From assembly GCA_963729275.1 (NCBI GenBank), contig CAVSNH010000013.1, positions 434,001-498,000 on the forward strand: a DNA stretch of 64,000 nucleotides. Direction: 5' to 3'. The notes beneath the pieces are model-generated. The model searched no databases and was not told the DNA's origin. It was given only the letters and a program-made list of their open reading frames with translations. The DNA comes from CAVSNH01 sp963729275. Its GTDB lineage: Bacteria > Actinomycetota > Acidimicrobiia > Acidimicrobiales > RAAP-2. Below are positions 49,208 through 58,950 of this stretch, piece by piece (the first letter of the stretch is position 1; the number at the start of each line of letters is the position of its first letter). A program made the translations under genes and the position numbers.

Positions 49208-50126
49208 AGTCCAACCAGTCCTTGTACCGGTCCACCTCGCCCCGCACGGTGGCGAAGTAGATCTCCTGGATCTGGCGGGTGATGGGGCCTGGGCGGCCGT
49301 CACCCACCACTCGGTCGTCCACCGCCCGGATGGGCACGATCTCGGCCGCAGTACCGGTGAGGAAGGCCTCTTCGGCGGTGTAGAGGTCGGTGCGAATGAT
49401 CTGCTCGTGGGCGACGTCGTGCCCGAGGTCGGCGGCGATGGTCTCCACCGAGGACTGGGTGATGCCACGAAGTGCGCCCGAGTCGGAAGTCGGCGGTGTG
49501 ATCAACCGACCCCCGCTCACGACGAAGAGGTTCTCGCCCGTGCACTCGCTCACGTTGCCGTCCGGCGCGAGGAGGATGGCCTCGTCGTAGCCGGCCTTGA
49601 GTGCCTCCACCTTGGCCAGCGAGGAGTTCACGTACATGCCGATGCCCTTCGCCGCCGTCGGGACGGCGTTGGGGTCGTGTCGCCGCCACGAGCTGATCTT
49701 CATGGACACACCGTTGGTCACGCCCTCGTCCCCGAGGTAGGTGCCCCACGGCCAGGCGGCCACGGCCACGTGCACGGGGCACGGAAGCGGGTTGAGCCCC
49801 ATCTCGCCGTAGCCCAGGTAGACGATCGGACGCAGGTAGCAGCCGTCGTCGAGCCCGTTGACCCGGACCACGTCGCGGCTGGCGTCGATGACCTCCTCGA
49901 GCGTGAAGGGGATGTCGATCATGAAGACGTGGGCCGAGGTGAACAGGCGCTGGATGTGGTCGCGCAGGCGGAACACGGCCACGCCTCTCGAGGTGGGATA
50001 GGCGCGGATGCCTTCGAAGACACCAGATCCGTAGTGCATGGTGTGGGTGAGCACGTGGACAGTGGCGTCCTGCCAATCGACCAGCTCTCCGTCCATCCAG
50101 ATCTTGTCGGTGGGGGTGATGGGCAT
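49197..50126 (-). CDS. ilvE: Branched-chain amino acid aminotransferase
   Basis: 309 residues, fold class IV PLP enzyme. Transfers the amino group between glutamate and the keto acids of Leu, Ile and Val. DKIWMDGELVDWQDATVHVL, HYGSGVFEGIRAYPT, the PLP-Lys segment PTAAKGIGMYVNSSLAKVEA and CTGENLFVVSGGRLITPP are characteristic. Starts 3 nt after leuB and overlaps cimA, as second gene of the operon. Confidence 0.96.
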   Translation of the reverse strand: MPITPTDKIWMDGELVDWQDATVHVLTHTMHYGSGVFEGIRAYPTSRGVAVFRLRDHIQRLFTSAHVFMIDIPFTLEEVIDASRDVVRVNGLDDGCYLRPIVYLGYGEMGLNPLPCPVHVAVAAWPWGTYLGDEGVTNGVSMKISSWRRHDPNAVPTAAKGIGMYVNSSLAKVEALKAGYDEAILLAPDGNVSECTGENLFVVSGGRLITPPTSDSGALRGITQSSVETIAADLGHDVAHEQIIRTDLYTAEEAFLTGTAAEIVPIRAVDDRVVGDGRPGPITRQIQEIYFATVRGEVDRYKDWLDYVG

Positions 50127-50129
50127 GGC

Positions 50130-51149
50130 TCAGAGCCTTTCTGCGACGGCGTCGCCGATATCGGCGGTCGTTCGGTCGGTGGGCGGGTCGGAGGCGATGT
50201 AGTCGGTCACCGCATTGGTGACCTTCTCGGCGGCCGACGTCTCGCCCAGGTGGTCGAGCATGAGGGCAGCCGAGCGGATGGTGGCCAGGGGATTGGCCCG
50301 GCCGGTGCCGGCGATGTCGTGAGCCGCGCCGTGGACCGGCTCGAACAGCGACGGCCCCGTGCGGTCGGGGTTGAGGTTGGCGGAGGCGGCGTAGCCGATG
50401 CCGCCGGCCACCGCCCCGGCCAGGTCGGTGAGGATGTCACCGAACAGATTGTCGGTGACGATCACGTCGTAGCGACCCGGGTTCTCGACCAGGTAGATGC
50501 ACGCCGCGTCCACGTGGTTGTAGTCCCGATTGACCGACGGGTAGTCGCCGGCCACCTCGTCGGCCGTGCGCTGCCATAGCTCACCTGCGAAGGTCAGCAC
50601 GTTGGTCTTGTGGACGAGGGTGAGCCGGCGGGCCGGCCGGTCGGCAGCCAAGGCGAAGGCGAACCGCACGCACCGCTCCACCCCGTGACGAGTGTTGACC
50701 GACCCCTGGGTCGCCACCTCGAAGGGTGTGCCCCGGCGCAGGAACCCACCCTCGCCGGCGTACGCGCCTTCGGTGTTCTCACGCACGACGACGAAGTCGC
50801 AGTCGGGTGCCAGCGACCCGGGGACACCCACGAAGGGCCGCAGGTTGATGTACAGGTCGAGCTCGAAACGCAGACGGAGGAGCAGGCCGCGCTCGAGGGT
50901 GCCGGGGGGGACGGACGTGGAGCCGACGGGCGGGCCCACCGCCCCGAGGAGAATGGCATCGGTCCCCCGGAGTTCCTCGAGGACCGAGTCGGGCAGGACC
51001 TCGCCGGTGCGGACAAAGCGGTCGGCGCCGAGGTCATAGTCGGTCGTCGCCAGGCTGACCCCGGCGGCGCGCACCACCTTCAGGGCTTCGGCCACGACTT
51101 CGGGGCCGATTCCGTCTCCGCCGACCACGGCGATGCGGTAAGTGGTCAC
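50130..51149 (-). CDS. leuB: 3-isopropylmalate dehydrogenase
   Basis: 339 residues. Oxidatively decarboxylates 3-isopropylmalate in leucine synthesis; it may also serve citramalate-derived beta-methylmalate. GGDGIGPEVVAEALKV, the substrate Arg region LRLRFELDLYINLRPF, VVRENTEGAYAGEGG, and the metal Asp residues in VTDNLFGDILTDLAGAVAGG are present, followed by the NAD loop FEPVHGAAHDIAGTGRANPL. First structural gene of the operon, 88 nt after a terminator-like hairpin. Confidence 0.95.
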   Translation of the reverse strand: MTTYRIAVVGGDGIGPEVVAEALKVVRAAGVSLATTDYDLGADRFVRTGEVLPDSVLEELRGTDAILLGAVGPPVGSTSVPPGTLERGLLLRLRFELDLYINLRPFVGVPGSLAPDCDFVVVRENTEGAYAGEGGFLRRGTPFEVATQGSVNTRHGVERCVRFAFALAADRPARRLTLVHKTNVLTFAGELWQRTADEVAGDYPSVNRDYNHVDAACIYLVENPGRYDVIVTDNLFGDILTDLAGAVAGGIGYAASANLNPDRTGPSLFEPVHGAAHDIAGTGRANPLATIRSAALMLDHLGETSAAEKVTNAVTDYIASDPPTDRTTADIGDAVAERL

Positions 51150-51236
51150 GCTCTGTCCTTCGTCCCTCTTCTCTGAGCCCCCGGGTCACTGACCCGATGG
51201 CGCTTCTCCTTCCAGGATCGCACCCCGCACATGGAA

Positions 51237-51261
51237 AGACCGCCCACTTGGTGGACGGTCT
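51237..51261 (-). terminator. Attenuator hairpin before leuB
   Basis: On the minus strand an 11-bp stem (AGACCGTCCAC pairing with GTGGGCGGTCT, one T-G wobble) closes a CAA loop and is followed by TTTCC. It lies 29 nt after the leader-peptide stop and upstream of leuB, the position of an intrinsic attenuator. The T tract is short. Confidence 0.65.
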
Positions 51262-51290
51262 GGGGCGCGCACCGGGGATCGGATGGGCGC

Positions 51291-51329
51291 CTAGTCGATA
51301 ATGATTACCTCGGGGCGGTTGTCGTACAT
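51291..51329 (-). CDS. Branched-chain amino acid leader peptide (MYDNRPEVIIID)
   Basis: Twelve codons from ATG 51329 to TAG 51291. Four successive codons, GTA ATC ATT ATC, specify Val-Ile-Ile-Ile, and the attenuator hairpin follows. Stalling of the ribosome at these codons when charged tRNA-Val or tRNA-Ile is scarce would favour read-through into leuB-ilvE-cimA. It begins 34 nt after the tsaC stop, so transcription may start within tsaC or come from upstream. A weak GAGAG precedes the ATG. Confidence 0.65.
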   Translation of the reverse strand: MYDNRPEVIIID

Positions 51330-51363
51330 CGCTCTCAAGTGTCTCCCGACTCCCGGCGAGCCG

Positions 51364-52077
51364 TCAACCCGACCCCCCCTGGTCGTGGCTGATCCCCTCC
51401 TGACCGGTGAGGTCCAACTCGGAGGCCAGCCTCGCGAAGGCAAGGGCGCCGTCGCGGAGGCACTGCACCGAGCGGCCGTGGCATTCGACCACCGTGGACG
51501 GGGTGCCGGTGCAGCGCCCTCCGTCGAGCAGGACCGAAAGCCCGGCCGCGCCCGGTCCCTCGGCTTCTGCCTCTCCACGACCGGCGAATTGCCGTTCCAC
51601 CTCTGCCGCCGTCGTCGCCGGTGCGGCACCGTGGCGGTTGGCACTGGTGACGGCCAACGGCCCGAGGGCTGCGCACAACGCGGCCATCGCCGGGTGATCG
51701 GGCCACCGGAGCCCGACGGTGGCCCGGGCCGACGGCGGCCCTCCGAGCTCGGCCACGAAGGAATCGACCCTCGGAACGACGAGCGTGAGCGGGCCGGGCC
51801 AGTGGCGGTCGGCCAGCCGAGCGGCGGCCGGCTCGAGCCGCCCGGCCAACGAGTCGACCTGCTCCCACCCCGCCACCAGCACGGGCAGGGGCACCGACGT
51901 CGGTCGCTCCTTCACTGCGAACAGCTGCGCCACCGCCGCCGGTTGCCAGGGATCGACGGCCAGGCCGTAGACGGTGTCGGTCGGCACGGCCACCACCGAC
52001 CCTTCTCGAAGGGCAGCGACCGCCCGTTCGATCGACACCGGATCGGGCGGGTCACCGCCGGCGTCGACGATCAGCAC
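51364..52077 (-). CDS. tsaC: Threonylcarbamoyl-AMP synthase (Sua5/YrdC/YwlC)
   Basis: 237 residues from GTG 52077, overlapping the prmC stop by 7 nt. Makes threonylcarbamoyl-AMP for t6A37 of ANN-decoding tRNAs. SVVAVPTDTVYGLAVDPWQP, the KERP motif in LFAVKERPTSVPLPVLV, HWPGPLTLVVPR and LGPLAVTSANRHGAAP are family hallmarks. The C-terminal Sua5 domain is absent, giving the YrdC-length form. Confidence 0.92.
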   Translation of the reverse strand: MLIVDAGGDPPDPVSIERAVAALREGSVVAVPTDTVYGLAVDPWQPAAVAQLFAVKERPTSVPLPVLVAGWEQVDSLAGRLEPAAARLADRHWPGPLTLVVPRVDSFVAELGGPPSARATVGLRWPDHPAMAALCAALGPLAVTSANRHGAAPATTAAEVERQFAGRGEAEAEGPGAAGLSVLLDGGRCTGTPSTVVECHGRSVQCLRDGALAFARLASELDLTGQEGISHDQGGSG

Positions 52078-52985
52078 CCGGCCACCACCATTCGGGGCCG
52101 GCCAGCCAGGTCGGGCTCGACGGCGACATTGGCCAATCCGGCCGACCGTGCGACGGCGACAGCCGGCTCGGCCTGGTGCGGGGCGATCTCCACGATCACC
52201 GAGCCGGTGGGCCGCAGCCACCTCTGGGCGGCGAGCAGGATCACCTCGACTTCGGCCATCCCCGGTGTGCCCTGGCTGCCGGGCCCGGCCACGAGCGCCG
52301 AGGCGGGCTCGTAGCAGCGGACGGTCGGGTCGAGATCGGTGAATTCTGCAGCGGCGACGTACGGCGGGTTGGAGACCACCACGTCCAGGCGGCCGAGGAG
52401 CGCCGGGGGCAGGGCCTCGAACCAGCTCCCTTCGACCAGCTCGAGGCGGGCCGACCGCAGGAGACCGGCCCCGTGCAGGCGGTCGGCGTTGACCCGGGCC
52501 ACGGCGAGTGCATCCGTAGAGCGGTCCGTGGCCCAGACCTCGAGGCCGGCGGCTCCGAGGGGCGCCTCGGCGGCCAGGGCAAGGGCGATGGCGCCCGACC
52601 CGGTGCCGAGGTCGCAGCAGACCGCCGGGCCCTCGACCCGATCGGGATTGCCCAGGGAGTTGGCCAGCCGCTCGAGGGCCACCTCGACCACCTGCTCGGT
52701 CTCGGGCCGTGGGATGAGGACCCGGGGGTCGACGTCGAGCTCGACGGTACGGAAGGGCCAACGACCGAGCACGTACTGCAGCGGCTCACCGGCCGCATGC
52801 CGACGGGCGAGGGAGCGGGCCGTCTCGTCGGCGGCCTGCCCCTCGAGCCCGAGCACCCGAGTCACGTGCTCGACGATCCAGCCGGCCTCGCGGACCGACC
52901 CGACCGTGGCGGCGATGTCGGCGCGAAGGTCGGCTCCGTCGCCGCCGGCGGGGGTGGGCCCGAGCGCTTCGTCCTGGCCGTTCAC
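52071..52985 (-). CDS. prmC: Release factor glutamine methyltransferase PrmC
   Basis: 304 residues. Methylates the GGQ glutamine of release factors. An N-terminal helical domain is followed by LQYVLGRWPFRTVELDVDPR and LIPRPETEQVVEVAL. SAM motif I is CCDLGTGSGAIALALA, and the catalytic NPPY is in DVVVSNPPYVAAAEFTDL. Immediately follows its substrate gene prfA (1-nt spacing), the usual arrangement. Confidence 0.95.
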   Translation of the reverse strand: MNGQDEALGPTPAGGDGADLRADIAATVGSVREAGWIVEHVTRVLGLEGQAADETARSLARRHAAGEPLQYVLGRWPFRTVELDVDPRVLIPRPETEQVVEVALERLANSLGNPDRVEGPAVCCDLGTGSGAIALALAAEAPLGAAGLEVWATDRSTDALAVARVNADRLHGAGLLRSARLELVEGSWFEALPPALLGRLDVVVSNPPYVAAAEFTDLDPTVRCYEPASALVAGPGSQGTPGMAEVEVILLAAQRWLRPTGSVIVEIAPHQAEPAVAVARSAGLANVAVEPDLAGRPRMVVAGC

Positions 52986-54074
52986 CTAGCCGCCGCCGAG
53001 CTGGCGGAAGCGCTTGTCGGCGATAAGGGCGTCGGTGAGCTCGTCGAGGTCACCCAAAAGGATGCGGTCGAGCTTGTGCAGATTGAGCTTGATGCGGTGG
53101 TCGGTGACCCGGTTGTCCTTGTAGTTGTAGGTCCGGATCTTCTCTGACCGACCTCCCCCGCCCACCTGGCTTCGTCGTTGCTCGGACAGCTCGGCCGCCT
53201 GGCGGTCCTGCTCGGCTTTGAGCAGCCTGGCCCGCAGGACGACCATGGCCTTGGCCCGGTTCTGGATCTGGCTCTTCTCGTCCTGCATGGCCACGACCAT
53301 GCCCGTCGGGATGTGGGTGATGCGCACCGCGGAGTCGGTCGTGTTCACCGACTGACCACCCGGCCCCGTCGAGCGGTACACGTCGACCTTGAGGTCGGCG
53401 GGATCGATGTCGACCTCGATCTCCTCGGCCTCGGGGAGAACGGCCACCACGGCCGAGGACGTGTGCACGCGTCCCTGCGACTCGGTCACGGGGACCCGCT
53501 GGACGCGGTGCGGGCCGCCCTCGTGTTCGAGCCTGGCCCAGGCGTCATCCCCTTTGACCAAGAAGGTGACGCCGTCGAGGCCGCCGAGCTCGGATGGGCT
53601 CTCCGAGAGCACCTCGACGTTCCATCCCTTCTGCGCGGCGTAGCGGGTGTACATGTCGTAGAGGTCCTTGGCGAAGATCTTGGCCTCGTCCCCGCCCTCT
53701 CCCCCGCGGATCTCTACGATGACGTTGCGGCCGGCGTTGGGGTCCCGAGGAAGAAGCTCCGTTCGGAGCTGTCCGGTCAGTCGCTCGATGTCCTCCTCGG
53801 CGGAGGTCACCTCGGCCAGGACCACCGGCCGGTCGTCGCCTGTCGACTCGCTCAGCATTTCGCGGGCCGCTTCGAGGTCGGACTCGGCAGCCAGTAGGCC
53901 CTGCCAGGCGTCCACCACTTGCTCGAGCTCGGCGCGACGTCGAGAAAGGTCGCGCAGGCGACGCGGGTCCGAGCCGAGTGCAGGGTCGTTGAGCCCCGTC
54001 AGCACCGTCTGGTACTGCCGCTCGAGCTCGGTCAGGCGCTCGCGCTCGACGCCACTCAGGCGATCGGTGGGCAC
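52986..54074 (-). CDS. prfA: Peptide chain release factor 1
   Basis: 362 residues from GTG 54074. Terminates translation at UAA and UAG. The GGQ loop is in YRSTGPGGQSVNTTDSAVRI, VEIRGGEGGDEAKIFAKDLY is the domain 2 signature, and the PVT tripeptide of stop-codon recognition is seen in VQRVPVTESQGRVHTS. The start is set by a TACGCT box 6 nt upstream; a TTG two codons earlier is less likely. Confidence 0.96.
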   Translation of the reverse strand: MPTDRLSGVERERLTELERQYQTVLTGLNDPALGSDPRRLRDLSRRRAELEQVVDAWQGLLAAESDLEAAREMLSESTGDDRPVVLAEVTSAEEDIERLTGQLRTELLPRDPNAGRNVIVEIRGGEGGDEAKIFAKDLYDMYTRYAAQKGWNVEVLSESPSELGGLDGVTFLVKGDDAWARLEHEGGPHRVQRVPVTESQGRVHTSSAVVAVLPEAEEIEVDIDPADLKVDVYRSTGPGGQSVNTTDSAVRITHIPTGMVVAMQDEKSQIQNRAKAMVVLRARLLKAEQDRQAAELSEQRRSQVGGGGRSEKIRTYNYKDNRVTDHRIKLNLHKLDRILLGDLDELTDALIADKRFRQLGGG

Positions 54075-54080
54075 GGGCAA

Positions 54081-54086
54081 AGCGTA
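54081..54086 (-). promoter_or_regulatory. -10 box TACGCT for prfA (leaderless)
   Basis: Minus-strand TACGCT, exactly 6 nt before GTG 54074, identical in hexamer and spacing to those at 391 and 16284. Confidence 0.5.
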
Positions 54087-54125
54087 ACGTCACCACCTCG
54101 GACCGCCGCCCGACAGCTGCGGCGA

Positions 54126-54149
54126 CGGTGACGGTGACGGTGACGGTGA
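54126..54149. repeat. Four tandem GGTGAC units between rpmE and prfA
   Basis: GGTGAC occurs four times ending 4 nt before the rpmE stop codon (54154-54156, minus). Confidence 0.85.
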
Positions 54150-54153
54150 CGAC

Positions 54154-54384
54154 TCAGCGCGACGGTGTGGTTCGCTTCCTCCGCCCGGCGGCCTTGTAGC
54201 GCCGCTCGAACCGCTCGACGCGGCCACCGGAGTCGACCAGCTTCTGCTTGCCGGTGAAGAACGGGTGGCACTCGTTGCACAGCTCGAGGTGGATCTCCGG
54301 CTTGGTCGACCGGGTCACAAAGGTGTTGCCGCACGAGCAGCGGACCTGGGCCTCGACGTATGTGGGGTGGATGTCGCTCTTCAT
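54154..54384 (-). CDS. rpmE: 50S ribosomal protein L31, zinc-binding type
   Basis: 76 residues. MKSDIHPTYVEAQVRCSCGN and LCNECHPFFTGKQKLVDSGG match L31. The Cys set (C16, C18, C36, C39 region) shows it is the zinc-binding form rather than the Cys-lacking paralogue induced by zinc shortage. A short GAGAG SD precedes the ATG. The C-terminal tail (RRYKAAGRRKRTTPSR) is basic as usual. Conserved neighbour of rho and prfA. Confidence 0.97.
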   Translation of the reverse strand: MKSDIHPTYVEAQVRCSCGNTFVTRSTKPEIHLELCNECHPFFTGKQKLVDSGGRVERFERRYKAAGRRKRTTPSR

Positions 54385-54409
54385 GTCTCTCTCGTTTCCG
54401 AAGGGCTTG

Positions 54410-54415
54410 AGTGTA
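54410..54415 (-). promoter_or_regulatory. Candidate -10 box TACACT for rpmE
   Basis: Minus-strand TACACT 25 nt before the rpmE ATG, leaving a leader of about 18 nt that contains the SD. No clear -35. Confidence 0.4.
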
Positions 54416-54436
54416 CCGGTGCGGAGGTTGGCTCGA

Positions 54437-56257
<1,821 letters not shown>

Positions 56258-56461
56258 CGGCTCCCTCGCTTTACTGTGTCCTCATCGGCGGGTGGAGAGA
56301 TTCCACTGGCCAGGGATTCAAGGGTGGGGAGCAACGGGCACCGAGGTCGCCCTCGCCTGCGACTCCCCCCGACGCGGATACGGGTAGCTCACGTCCTTCG
56401 GATGCGAACCGGACTCCGCCCTCGGGCCCGTAAGGCCACGGCGGGATGCGTCGGTGAAGCC

Positions 56462-56490
56462 ATACTACAGGTGAACGCCGACGCGGGCAA
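56462..56490 (-). promoter_or_regulatory. Promoter upstream of rho (TTGCCC-17-TAGTAT)
   Basis: Minus strand: -35 TTGCCC (56485-56490), 17-bp spacer, -10 TAGTAT (56462-56467). The start near 56455 leaves a leader of about 200 nt before rho. A long leader is common where Rho controls its own gene. The rest of the 279-bp gap 56258-56536 shows no gene. Confidence 0.5.
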
Positions 56491-56536
56491 CATTCCCCCA
56501 TCCACCAGGAGCGGCGTCCGGTGGCGGCCGGTGCGA

Positions 56537-57607
56537 TCAGAGCGCGAGCTCGGCGAGGACGGCCTTCAGATCGGCGTCGACGGCGGTCGGCACGGAGATC
56601 TGGCTGATGGCGATATCGGGGTCCTTCAGGCCGTGCCCGGTCAGCACGCAGACGACGCGCGACGCACGCGGAATGACGCCGTCCGCCCCGAGGCGAAGGA
56701 GCCCGGCCACGGAGGCGGCCGAGGCCGGCTCGCAGAAGACGGACTCCTCGGCGGCCAGGAACCGGTAAGCGTCGAGGATCTCCTCGTCCGTCACCGCGGC
56801 GATGCCGCCGTTCGACTCGGAGGCGGCTGATGTAGCGCCGTACCAACTGGCCGGGTTGCCGATACGGATGGCGGTGGCCACCGTCTCGGGGTTCTCGATC
56901 ACGTGGCCTTCGACGATGGGTGCGGAGCCGGCGGCCTGGAAGCCGTACAGCCGCGGAAGGCGCGTCGCCCGGCCGGCCTCCTTGAACTCGAGGTAGCCCT
57001 TCCAGTAGGCGGTGATGTTGCCGGCGTTGCCCACCGGGATGCAGTGGAGGTCGGGCGCGTCGCCGAGTGCGTCGATGATCTCGAACGCGCCGGTCTTCTG
57101 CCCTTCGATCCGGAACGGGTTGACCGAGTTGACGACGGTCACCGGTGCTCGCTCGCCGAGCTCCCGGACGATGGTCAGGGCCTGGTCGAAATTGCCTCTC
57201 ACCTGGAGCACGGTGGCGCCGTGGATGAGGGCCTGGGCCAGCTTGCCGAGAGCGATGGCGCCTTCGGGAATGAGCACGGCACAGGTCAGGCCGGCCCGGG
57301 CGGCGAAGGCGGCGGCCGACGCCGAGGTGTTGCCGGTGGACGCGCAGACGACCGCCTTCGCCCCGGCCTCTACTGCTTTGGTGATGGCCACGGTCATGCC
57401 CCGGTCCTTGAACGAGCCGGTGGGGTTGGCCCCTTCGACCTTGAGGTACACCTCGGCGCCGACCCGCGCCGACAGCCGCGGAGCGGGCAGAAGCGGCGTC
57501 CCTCCCTCGAGCAAGGTGACGGCCGGCATGCCCGGGTCGACGGGCAGGAACTCGCGGTACTCCTCGATGACCCCGCGCCACTGCTGAGTGCCGCCGGCCG
57601 CTGTCAC
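56537..57607 (-). CDS. thrC: Threonine synthase
   Basis: 356 residues, PLP fold type II. Converts O-phosphohomoserine to threonine. The PLP Lys is in NPTGSFKDRGMTVAITKAVE, the phosphate-binding loop in CIPVGNAGNITAYWKGYLEF, and CASTGNTSASAAAFAARAGL matches the substrate loop. Start codon overlaps the hom stop (4 nt). The usual next gene thrB is not present; rho follows after 279 bp. Confidence 0.96.
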   Translation of the reverse strand: MTAAGGTQQWRGVIEEYREFLPVDPGMPAVTLLEGGTPLLPAPRLSARVGAEVYLKVEGANPTGSFKDRGMTVAITKAVEAGAKAVVCASTGNTSASAAAFAARAGLTCAVLIPEGAIALGKLAQALIHGATVLQVRGNFDQALTIVRELGERAPVTVVNSVNPFRIEGQKTGAFEIIDALGDAPDLHCIPVGNAGNITAYWKGYLEFKEAGRATRLPRLYGFQAAGSAPIVEGHVIENPETVATAIRIGNPASWYGATSAASESNGGIAAVTDEEILDAYRFLAAEESVFCEPASAASVAGLLRLGADGVIPRASRVVCVLTGHGLKDPDIAISQISVPTAVDADLKAVLAELAL

Positions 57608-58911
57608 GAGGCCCCTCCGACCAGGCGCATGAGGCCGCCCACCGCGTGCACCGAGTCGAGGTCACCCAACTCGTCGAGAGCGCTCCTCATGGCTCCCTCT
57701 CTCGCCCGGTGGGTGACGAAGAGCAGTCGCGCCGTGCTGCCGAACTCGTCCTGCTCCATGGACCGGATCGACACACCGTGACGCCCGAGGACGCCGCTCA
57801 CAACCGAGAGCACCCCGACCCGATCCTCCACGTCGAGGCTCAGGAAGTACTCGCTCTCGAGGTCGTCCTCGGGGAGGAGACGGGCGGGACGTCGCTCAGG
57901 CGCAGGGGCGCTCGTGCCGGCCAGCCGGTTGCGGGTGGCGTCGATGAGGTCACCGACGACGGCGCTGGCCGTGGGCAATCCCCCCGCGCCCTGTCCATAG
58001 AGCATGAGCTCGCCGGCCGCCTCGCCTTCGATGAAGACGGCGTTGAACGCCTCGCGCACGCTGGCCAGCGGGTGCGACCGGGGGACCATGGCGGGGTGGA
58101 CGCGCACGGACAAGGCGTCGTCACCCGTCCGCTCGACGATGGCCAGCAGCTTGACCACGTAGCCGAGGCGCTCCACGAAGGCGAGGTCACCGGGTCGCAC
58201 CGACGTGATGCCCTCCCGCATGACGTCCTCGGCGGCCACGTCGTAGCCGAAAGCCACCCCGGCCAGGATGGCCGCCTTGGCCGCGGCGTCGTATCCCTCG
58301 ACGTCGGCGGTCGGGTCCCGCTCGGCGAAGCCCAGGCGCTGCGCCTCGCCGAGGGCCGCGTCGTAGTCGGCGCCGTCTTCGGACATCCGGGTGAGGACGA
58401 AGTTGGTGGTCCCGTTCACAATGCCCATGACCCGCTGGATGCGGTCGCCGGTCAGGGATTGGCGCAGGGCGCGGACGAGCGGGATGGCCCCGGCCACCGA
58501 AGCTTCGTAGAGGAGGTCGACACCTCGCTTGGCGGCCAGCCCCCGCAGGGCCACCCCCTCGGCCGAGGCCAGGAGCGCCTTGTTGGCGGTGACCACCGAC
58601 TTGCCGCCCTCGAGCGCGGTCCGCGCCAGCGAACCCGCAGGCTCGAGGCCACCGATGAGCTCGACCACGATGTCCACATCCGGGTCTCGGACCAGGCCAT
58701 CGGCGTCGGTTCCCACCAGAGCGGTGGGCACGTGCGCCGGTCGCGCCTTGGCCGGATCGGCGACAGCGATGCCGGCGACCTCGATTCGGGCCCCGCTCTG
58801 GACGAACAAGTCCTCCGATCGGCGCCCGAGGATGCCGACCAGGGCGGCGCCCACGTTCCCGCAGCCGAGAAGGGCGACGCGGACGGACCGGGCAGTCGCC
58901 GTCGAGGTCAC
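57604..58911 (-). CDS. hom: Homoserine dehydrogenase with C-terminal ACT domain
   Basis: 435 residues. Reduces aspartate semialdehyde to homoserine. NAD(P) loop VALLGCGNVGAALVGIL, ELIGGLEPAGSLARTALEGG, the catalytic Lys in VTANKALLAS, GIVNGTTNFVLTRMSEDGAD and AKAAILAGVAFGYDV are present. The last 80 residues (YFLSLDVEDRVGVLSVVSGV) form an ACT domain for threonine feedback control. GTG start with a -10 box 7 nt upstream. Confidence 0.97.
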   Translation of the reverse strand: MTSTATARSVRVALLGCGNVGAALVGILGRRSEDLFVQSGARIEVAGIAVADPAKARPAHVPTALVGTDADGLVRDPDVDIVVELIGGLEPAGSLARTALEGGKSVVTANKALLASAEGVALRGLAAKRGVDLLYEASVAGAIPLVRALRQSLTGDRIQRVMGIVNGTTNFVLTRMSEDGADYDAALGEAQRLGFAERDPTADVEGYDAAAKAAILAGVAFGYDVAAEDVMREGITSVRPGDLAFVERLGYVVKLLAIVERTGDDALSVRVHPAMVPRSHPLASVREAFNAVFIEGEAAGELMLYGQGAGGLPTASAVVGDLIDATRNRLAGTSAPAPERRPARLLPEDDLESEYFLSLDVEDRVGVLSVVSGVLGRHGVSIRSMEQDEFGSTARLLFVTHRAREGAMRSALDELGDLDSVHAVGGLMRLVGGAS

Positions 58912-58918
58912 CGTCAGA

Positions 58919-58924
58919 ACGCTA
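58919..58924 (-). promoter_or_regulatory. -10 box TAGCGT for hom-thrC
   Basis: Minus-strand TAGCGT, 7 nt before GTG 58911, in the 39-bp gap after lysA. It indicates hom-thrC can be transcribed separately from lysA. Confidence 0.45.
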
Positions 58925-58950
58925 CCTCCGGTCGGTCGGGCAAGAGGGGC

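Noticed and set aside
47771..49282. 503-residue plus-strand frame opposite cimA
   Set aside because: Antisense shadow with low-complexity GVGG/VEHL composition; cimA is certain.
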